Assembly: GCA_964560875.1 (NCBI GenBank)
Contig: CAZLMW010000032.1
Coordinates: 1-64,000, forward strand
Source: CAZLMW01 sp964560875
Lineage (GTDB): Bacteria; Myxococcota_A; UBA9042
Reading direction: 5' to 3'
Length of the DNA: 64,000 nucleotides
Shown: piece by piece, positions 52,848 through 61,800 of the stretch
Layout of the letters: the number at the start of each line of letters is the position of its first letter
Position numbering within the stretch: position 1 is the first letter of the stretch
Position numbers and translations under genes: made by a program
Notes under the pieces: generated by a model
What the model was told of the DNA's origin: nothing
The model's input: only the letters and a program-made list of their open reading frames with translations
Databases searched by the model: none

Positions 52848-55800
52848 ATGAAGTCTCCGTCTAACACGCGCGTGTCTCGTATAGACCGACTCGCGCTACC
52901 CATCGCCGCATTGGCGATCGTCTTCGGTGCATGTGCCGAAGAGCCCGATCCGCCCAGCGGTCTGCTGACGGATTACGCCTCGGGCGTCGACGCCGAGTTC
53001 GGTGTTGAGACGTTCGCCCTGGGGCCGCCGAGCATCTCGGTGACCTATCCGCCCGCAAAGCCGTTCACCGGTTTTGATCAACAGGCAGGCAACACGCCGC
53101 TGACGCCCAACGGCGTCGAACTGAGCGTCAAGAACTGCGATCTGAAGCCGGGGACGTGCGCTATTGAGTGTCGCCTCAACGGCGTCCTGAAGTTCAAGAC
53201 CTATAAACTCAAGGGCAACCAGATCGCCAACGTCGGAAACGCCGGGTTGAAGACACTGACCTGCTACCTGCTCGACGAGTCGGGCGGGGGCTCCAAGGAA
53301 TTCAAGAACACAGAAGCGCGCACCGTGCGTAGCTTCTACGTCCGCAAGCCGTGCAAGAACGGCTCCGACTGCGCCTCGAGCGACGCCTGCGCTTACGAGC
53401 AGTGCGTTGACCTCAAGTGTTTCTACTCGCCCAAGCCGTTCTGCTGCAACGACAACTGGGCCTGCCTCACCGGTGAGACCTGCCAGAACGCCGGTACCGC
53501 CTCGGCCAAGTGCTCCAGCTGCACCCAAGACGCCGACTGCAGCGACGGCGACGAGTGCACCACCGACAAGTGCGACCTCTCCCTTTCGAAGGGTCAGTGC
53601 ACCAACATCAAGACCAACGCCAAATGCTGCACCAAGGCCAGCGACCCCTGCGACGACGGCCTCGCCTGCACGACCGATACCTGCGACACGACCAAGAAGG
53701 AGTGCATCAACAAGAAGATCGCGGGCGCGTGCTGCAGCAACGCCGACTGCGACCCGAACGATCCGTGCCTGGTTGGCCAGTGCGTCGACGCCGAGTGCCG
53801 CACCGGTGCGGACATCTTTAAGAAGGACTGCTGCTCGCCCAAGCACAACCCCACCTGCAACGACAACCGCCACTGCTCGCTCGACAAGTGCGACACGACC
53901 GACGCGAAGTACCAGAAGGTCACCGACGGCGTGAAATGGACCCAGTGCAAGCACAGCCCCGATCCGTCCAAGGGCGACGACTGCTGCGACCCGTTCAACC
54001 AGACCAACGAGTGCGATGACGGCAACGCCTGCACATACGACGCCTGCATCAACTTCACCTGCGTCAACAAGGTCGTGGCCCAGTGCTGCTTGGCGGACAA
54101 AGACTGCAACGACAAGAACAGCTGCACGACCGACACCTGCGCCAAGGAGAAGGACGCCAAGGCCACCGACGCCGGCGAGTGCGTTTTCAAGAAGGCCGAC
54201 CCGCTCTGCTGCGAAAGCACGCCCGACTGCGACGACGGCAAGCAGTGCACCGCCGACAAGTGCAACCTGTTCACCAACAAGTGCGTCTTCACCAAGACCG
54301 ACCCGAGCTGCTGCGACCTGAGCAGCGAGTGCAACGACAACGACCTCTGCACGACCGACTTCTGCGTCAACGGCTTCTGCGTGCACGGCCCCGACGGCCA
54401 AAAGCCCAACTGCTGCACCAAGTCTGACAACTGCAACGACAACAACCCGTGCACGATCGACACCTGCGACACCGTGAAGAACGACTGCAAGTTCGTGTCC
54501 AACGGCGACCCGACCTGCTGCGTTGGCAACGACGACTGCGATGACGGCGACTGCGCGACCCTCGATTTCTGCGCGTCCAACAACAAGTGCGCGTTCAAGG
54601 GCGACCCGACCAAGTGCAGCAACAACATCGACTGCGATGACGGTCTGGCGTGCACCAAGGACACCTGCGACACCAGCAGCGGCTGCGGCGTCTGCAAGCA
54701 CGAAGCCAGCAAGGGCTGCTGCGACAACGACGCGCAGTGCAACGACGGCAACCCGTGTTCGGCCGACAAGTGCCTCAACAACAAGTGCGAAAACTCCGGC
54801 TTGGCTGGCTGCTGCATCGACGACAAGGACGCGCTGTCCAAGTGCGACGACAAGAACGGCTGCACGATCGATTACTGCATCAACAACACGTGCCGTCACA
54901 CGGTCCCGAAGAACGGCTGCTGCGCGACCGACAAGGACTGCGAAGATGGCGACTTCTGCACGCTCAACCAGTGCTCGGACATCGATGCTGGGAGCAAGAC
55001 CGGTAAGTGCAAGTTCCCGAAGGATCCGCTGAAGAAAGATTGCACTTGCGACCCGACCAAGGTCGCCCAGGACGTGCCCAACAGCCACTGCAACGACAAC
55101 AACACGTGCACGATCGACGCCTGCATCGGCGGTATCTGCATCCACAAGCCGAAGAAGGGCTGCTGCCTCGACAAGTTTGACTGCAACGACGGCAACCTCT
55201 GCACGTTCGACCAGTGCGTGTTCAACGAGTGCCTCAACTACGAGGCGACCGGTGACAACGCGCTGTGCTGCAAGAAGGAAACCGAGAAGATCGACTGCGC
55301 GTACCTGAACAGCTCGTGCGCCAAGGGCATCTGCGAGACCAAGACAGACGGCAGCCGCGCGTGCGTGGCCAGCCCGCTCGATGTCTGCACCGTCCAGATC
55401 GGCTACTGCCAGGACTTCTCCGGCGGCACGAGCCTCAAGGCCATGGGTTGGAACCCCGGCGACGTGAAGGGCACGGCGAAGACCAACTGGAAGGTCGCCA
55501 CGAAGGGCAACCTCGGCCCCGATCAGCACGCGATGCTCGATTGGACCCCGACCAAGACCGATTACGAGACCTGTTTGCAGTCGCCGATCATCCAGGCGGC
55601 CGGCTCCAAGTCGATCACGATCCAGTACGACCGTCTGCTCGACGTGGTCAAAGAGGACACGACGTTCCGCATCTACGGCTCGCTCGACGGTGCTGACGTT
55701 GATTGGACCAAGGCGACGCTCATCGACGTCATCACGCCCAAGTCCGACGTCGGCCCGAACACGGTCGACCTGAAGCTCCCGCCCGCGCTGACCGGCTCAA

Positions 55801-58800
55801 ACGGCCTCCGCCTGGCGTTCTGCGCCGCCGGTAAGAGCACCGCGAACCTGACCAGCTTCGGTCTCGACAACGTCTGCGTCGTCAAGGGTGGCAAGCCCAC
55901 GTTCGGCAAGTGCCCGCCCAACCAGATCGCGAAGTTCAACGACCTCATCGCGCTGCCGCTCAAGGCCAAGGATCCGGACTCGGACGCGATCCTCAGCTTC
56001 TCGCTCGTCAACGCGCCCAAGTTCGTGACCCTGAGCAGCGCGCTCTACTTCTGGCTCGACAACAGCTGGAACACGCAGCTGAAGATCCTGCCCAAGGATA
56101 TCAACGACGTCGGCACGCACACGGTCACGATCAAGGTCTCCGACGGCTTCCTCTACAGCCTGTGCACCTTCAAGGTCACGGTTATCGCCAACGCCGGTTA
56201 CCTGGTCTGGCGGCCCACCGAGGTCCCGAGCACCCACGGCGCGAAGATCGCCAACCTGCTCAAGGGCTGGGTTGCCAAGAAGGGGCTCACCGGTGAAAAG
56301 GCGATCGTCCAGCACACGACGGACCTGAGCCTCTACAGCGACCTGACCAAGTTCGCCGCGATCTACATCAGCCTCGGCGTCTACCCGAAAAAGCACGTGC
56401 TGACCGAGACCGAGGCGCTTCCGCTCAAGCTCTTCCTGCAGCAAGGCGGCAAGCTCTACTTCGAGGGTGGCGACACCTGGGCGTTTGACACGCAGACGTC
56501 CCTGCACGGCTTCTTCCACATCAAGTCGGCGAAGGATGACAGCAACTTCGGCGTCGAGGGCCCGCTCAAGGGCAACGGCGTGTACCAAAACGCCAAGCAG
56601 TCGCCGGTCAAGTTCTACAGCTTCGCGTACGAGCAGAACTTCACCTACAACAACGGCAACGACCTGCTCAACGCGGCGACGCAGGTGAAAGAGACCCGAA
56701 ACGTCCTTCACAACGACGGCAAGAACGACAAGTTCTTCGTCCAGGTCGCGCACGATGATCCCAATGGTTACCGGACCGTCGCTTCGTCGATTCTCGTCAG
56801 CGGTCTGACCACGGACACCGGCACCGACAAGCCCGAAGACGCGATCGAGCGGATCCAGGCGTTCTTCGAGGAAGGCTTTGTCGATTGCGTCGACGCGAAG
56901 GCTTGCGACGATGGTGACGAGTGCACCCAGGACTCCTGCATCGACAAGCGTTGCGAGCACAAGAACACCTGCGAATGCTCCGGTCAGGAGACCGTCAAGT
57001 GCGGCGACACGATCACGATCACGTCCAACAAGGGCGGCAAGTCCGACAAGGTCGAGATCTACAACTGCGCTGCGGGCACCAAGTTCAGCGGCAACGAGTA
57101 CGCGGTGAAGTTCGGCACGAACACCTCGCGGCCTGTCGAGCTCAACGTCACGTCGCTGTCCGATCCGTCGGCGCGCGTCTTCGTCCTCAACGCCGGCAAG
57201 GGCACCACCTGCGACACCAACGCGTGCTTCGCGACCGGCGGCGCTGGCAAGACCAAGTTCGCCTCGGCGAAGGGCAACCTCTACTACATCGTTCTCGACA
57301 CGGTTGAGGGCAAGGACGCGACGGCCAAGGTCACGATCACCTGCGGCGCGGGCGAAATCTGCAACGACCTGCAGGACAACAACTCCAACGGTCTTATCGA
57401 CTGCAAGGACCTCGCGTCTTGCTGCGGCGACCCCGCGTGCGCGGAGATCTGTGACGGCGTCGACAACGACTGCGACGGCCACATCGACGAGAACTGCGAC
57501 GCTGACGGCGACAAGTTCTGCGATGCCAAGGCGGTTGTCGAAGGCACACCCGCCGTCTGTCCGAAGGGCAAGGGCGACTGCGACGACTCGGACACCACGG
57601 TCAACCCGGGTGCCAAGGAAGTCTGCCTCAACGGCAAGGACGACAACTGCAACGGCGCGCAGGACGAAGAAGACGCGGCTGGCTGCAAGAATTACTTCAA
57701 GGACGTCGACGAAGATAAGTTCGGTGCTGGCGCGCCCAAGTGCCTCTGTGCTCCCAAGGGTACGTACACGGCCGACAAGGGCGGTGACTGCAACGACGCC
57801 GACCCGAAGATCAACCCCGTCGATAACCCCGAGATCTGCCACAACGGCGTCGACGACGACTGCACCGGCACGCAGAACGACCTGAACGCGCTCGGCTGCA
57901 CCACGTTCTACACCGATACCGACGCGGACGGCTTCGGCACGCTGCCCAAGAAGTGCCTCTGCTTCGCCGAAGGTGCGGCGACGGCCAAGAAGCCCGGCGA
58001 CTGCAACGACGGTGACACCAACATCAACCCGAACGCCAAGGAGATCTGCAACGGTCTGGATGATGACTGCGATGGCCTGCGCGACGAAGGTTGCGACGAC
58101 GACGGCGACCTCTACTGCGACTTCGACATGAAGTACGTGGCGGTCGGCGCCGAGAAGAAGCAGTGCGCGCAGGCGGCCCAGGGTGCCAACCTCAACGTCA
58201 CCTGCAGCGAAAAGGACGCGAAGATCACCCAGATCTCGTTCGCCAGCTACGGTCAGCCCAAGGGCAAGTGCGGCGGCTTCGAGCAGAGTGCGTGCCACGC
58301 CAAGCTCTCCGTCCAGAAGCTCAAGGACGCCTGCCTCGGCAAGCACAGTTGCATCATCGCGGCCACCGACCAGGTGTTCGGCAAGCCCTGTGAGGGCCAG
58401 AAGTCGCTGCAGGTCGAAGTTGTCTGCACCGGCAAGAACGGCAAGCCGCCGAGCAAGTGCCCCAAGGGCCCGGGCGACACCGACGATAACGATCCGAAGA
58501 TCAACCCCGAAGGCATCGAGATCTGCGACGGAAAGGACAACGACTCCGACTTCCAGATCGACGAAGACTGTGACGACGATGGCGACCAGTACTGCGACAA
58601 AGACATGATCGTCATCGGCGCGCCTGACGTTTGCCCCAAGGGTGGCGGCGACTGCGACGACAAGGTCAAGACGACCAACCCCGGCGTCAACGAGAACTGC
58701 GCGACGATCGGCATCGACGACAACTGCAACGGCAATGACAACGACGTCGACGCCGACAACTGCACGCCGCGGTTCTATGACAACGACAAAGACAACTACG

Positions 58801-61800
58801 GCACGACCGAATTCAAGTGTCTGTGCAAGCCGCTCGGCCTCTTCTTCGCGAAGCTCACCGGCGACTGCAACGACTACGACAAGACGATCCACCCGGGCGC
58901 GGCCGAGATCTGCGACAACATCGACAACAACTGCAACGGCAAGGTCAACGAGGGCTGCGACGACGACGGCGACGGCTACTGCGACGCGAACCAGCCGTGG
59001 GATGTCACCGGCATCCTTGTTTGCAAGAACGGCAAGGGCGACTGCGACGATCAAGACAAAGAGGTCAACCCGGGCAAGGCCGAGAAGTGCGGCAACGGCA
59101 AGGACGACGACTGCGATGGCAGCCAGAACGATCCCAACGCGATCGGTTGCACGACGTTCTACAGCGATGCGGACGGCGACGGCTTTGGCACCAACACCAG
59201 CAAGTGCCTCTGCGTGCCCGAAGGTACGTTCACCGCCACCAAGAAGGGCGACTGCGACGACACCAAGAAGACGGTCAACCCGATCGCCACGGAGATGTGC
59301 AACAACGTCGACGACAACTGCAACGGCGTGAAGGACGAGAGCTGCGACCAGGACGGTGACGGTTTCTGCGACGCGAAGAAGCAGGTCACGCTCAGCGACG
59401 CTTGCCCGAAGAGCCGCCCGGTATGCGCCGGTCAGGAGTACCTGAACACGTGCTACACCGGCTTCAAGGACACCAAGACCTTCGCCGGCGCCAACAAGTA
59501 CTGCACCGGGCTCGGCGGCCATCTCGCCGTCATCGACGAGAGCAAGGAAAACGAGGTGGTGCGCAAGGCCGCGCTCCAGGGCTGCGGCGCCGGAACGCTC
59601 TCGATCATCGGTCTTGGCGATACGGACAAAGAAGGTACGTACAAGTGGGTCGACGGCACGCTCTACCAGTACAAGAACTGGAAGACTGGACAGCCCGACA
59701 ACGGCGGCGCGGGTCTGGACGAAGACGGCGTGGTCATCAGCTCGACGACCGGCGCGTGGGAAGACATTCAGCTCACTGCCAAGCATTGCTTCGTTTGCGA
59801 AGTGAAGCTCGCCAACTACAAGCCGCGCGCCGGCGACGACTGCAACGACAACGATAAGAACGTCTACCCGGGCGCCACCGAGATCTGCGACGACGTCGAC
59901 TCGGACTGCGACGGCAAGGTCGATAACAGCTGCGACAAGGACAACGACGGCTACTGCGACGCGAAGCTCGGTGTTTCCAACCCGGCTCCGAAGGTCTGCC
60001 CCAAGGGCGGCAACGACTGCGACGACCTCAACCAGGACCAGAACCCGGGCGTCAAGGAGATCTGCGGCAACGGCATCGACGACGACTGCAACGGCTCGCA
60101 GAACGACCAGGACGCGTCCAACTGCACGGCGTTCTACTTCGACGGCGACAAAGATAAGTACGGTCTCAACGTCAAGCTCTGCCTCTGCGAGCCCGCCGGT
60201 AACTACACGGCGAAGGTTGGCGGCGACTGCGAAGACAAGAACCCGCTCATCAACCCGGCCGGCAAAGAGATCTGCGGCAACAGCATCGACGATGACTGCA
60301 GCGGCACTCAGAACGACGAGAACGCGCAGGGTTGCAGCAAGTTCTTCCTCGACCAGGACGGCGATAAGCACGGTCTCGACGGACTGACCAAGTGCCTGTG
60401 CTTCGGCGAAAACGACTACACCGCCAAGGTTGGCGGCGACTGCAACGACGTTGATCCGAAGATCCACAAGGGCGGCACCGAGGTCTGCGACAACGCCGAC
60501 AACGACTGCGACTCCAAGGTCGATGAAGGCTGCAACGGCGACGGAGACGAGTACTGCAACGGCGATATGGTTACGACCGGTCTGCCCTCGATCTGCCCCA
60601 AGGGCGGCGGCGACTGCAACGACCAGGACGCCGAGGTCAACCCGGGCCACGCTGAATGGTGCGACGGCAAGGACAACAACTGCGATTCACCGCACACATC
60701 TGCGGCCCTCGCTGCCCAGCGCAAGAAGTGGGAAGACGCCCAGACAGCGCGCCTCGCCGCCGACGCGAAGGTGACCGGCCTGCAGAAGGATATCGTCAAC
60801 CTGACCAAGCTTATCGGCACGCAGGAGATCCTGTGTCAGAACCAGCCCAGCCAGCAGTGCTCCGATCAGCTCGCCAAGTTCAAGAAGGACAAGACCGATC
60901 GCGAAGCGGGGCTCAAGACGGCCCAGGCGGACGCGGCTGCCAAGCTCAGCGCGGAGAAGACCGAGTACAACACGTACATCAAGATGCTGAAGGCCGGTGG
61001 AACGAGCGACGAAGGCTGCGACGACGACGGCGACGACTACTGCGACGCTGCGATGAAGACCGTCGGCAAGCCGGTTGCGTGTCCCAAGGGTGGCAACGAC
61101 TGCAAGGACACCGACAAGAACATTCATCCCGGCATGCAGGAGAACTGCGCGACCACGTTCGACGACAACTGCGACGGCTCGACCAACGACGTCAACGCGC
61201 TCGGCTGCAAGAAGTTCGGCGAGGACCTCGACGGTGATGCCTACTTCCCCGACAACGGCAAGATCTCGTGCATCTGCCGCGCCGAAGCACCGCTGACCGG
61301 TACCAAGTCGGGCGATTGCGACGACAAGAACAAGCTGGTCAACCCGGGTGTCCAGGAGATCTGCGACGGCGTCGACAACGACTGCGACGGCAAGGTCGAC
61401 AACGGCTGTGATGACGACGGCGATTCGTACTGCGACGCGAGCATGGTCACAATCGGCAAGCCTGCGGTCTGCAAGAACGGCGGCGGCGACTGCAATGATT
61501 CGTCCGCGAGCGTCAATCCTGGCGCCAAGGAAATCTGCAACGACAACATCGACCAGAACTGCGACGGCGACCTCAACGGCATCGACGCGGTGGGCTGCAA
61601 GAAGCACTACCATGACGGTGACAACGACGGCTGGGCCGTGGACGTTGCCCTCTGCCTCTGCGCCCCGCAGAACGCGTACAAGGTCACCGACACCAAGAAG
61701 ATCGGCGACTGCGACGACACGACGCAGGCCGTGAACCCTGCGGCTGCCGAGAAGTGCGGCGATGGCCTTGATAACAACTGCAACGGCACGCAGAACGACC

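Noticed and set aside
53330..55340. Slime-mould-like CTDC repeats as a sign of eukaryotic contamination
   Set aside because: The same uninterrupted frame starts with a bacterial ribosome binding site and a bacterial lipobox, and the neighbours are clearly bacterial.
52896..55529. An 877-codon minus-strand open frame
   Set aside because: It is antisense to the CTDC-type Cys repeats of the giant lipoprotein; it has no ribosome binding site and no recognisable domain.
55797..60650. A 1,617-codon open frame on the minus strand
   Set aside because: It mirrors the MopE-like repeats of the giant lipoprotein. Its apparent VAVVVDVVADL repeats are just the antisense of GACGGC-type codons.
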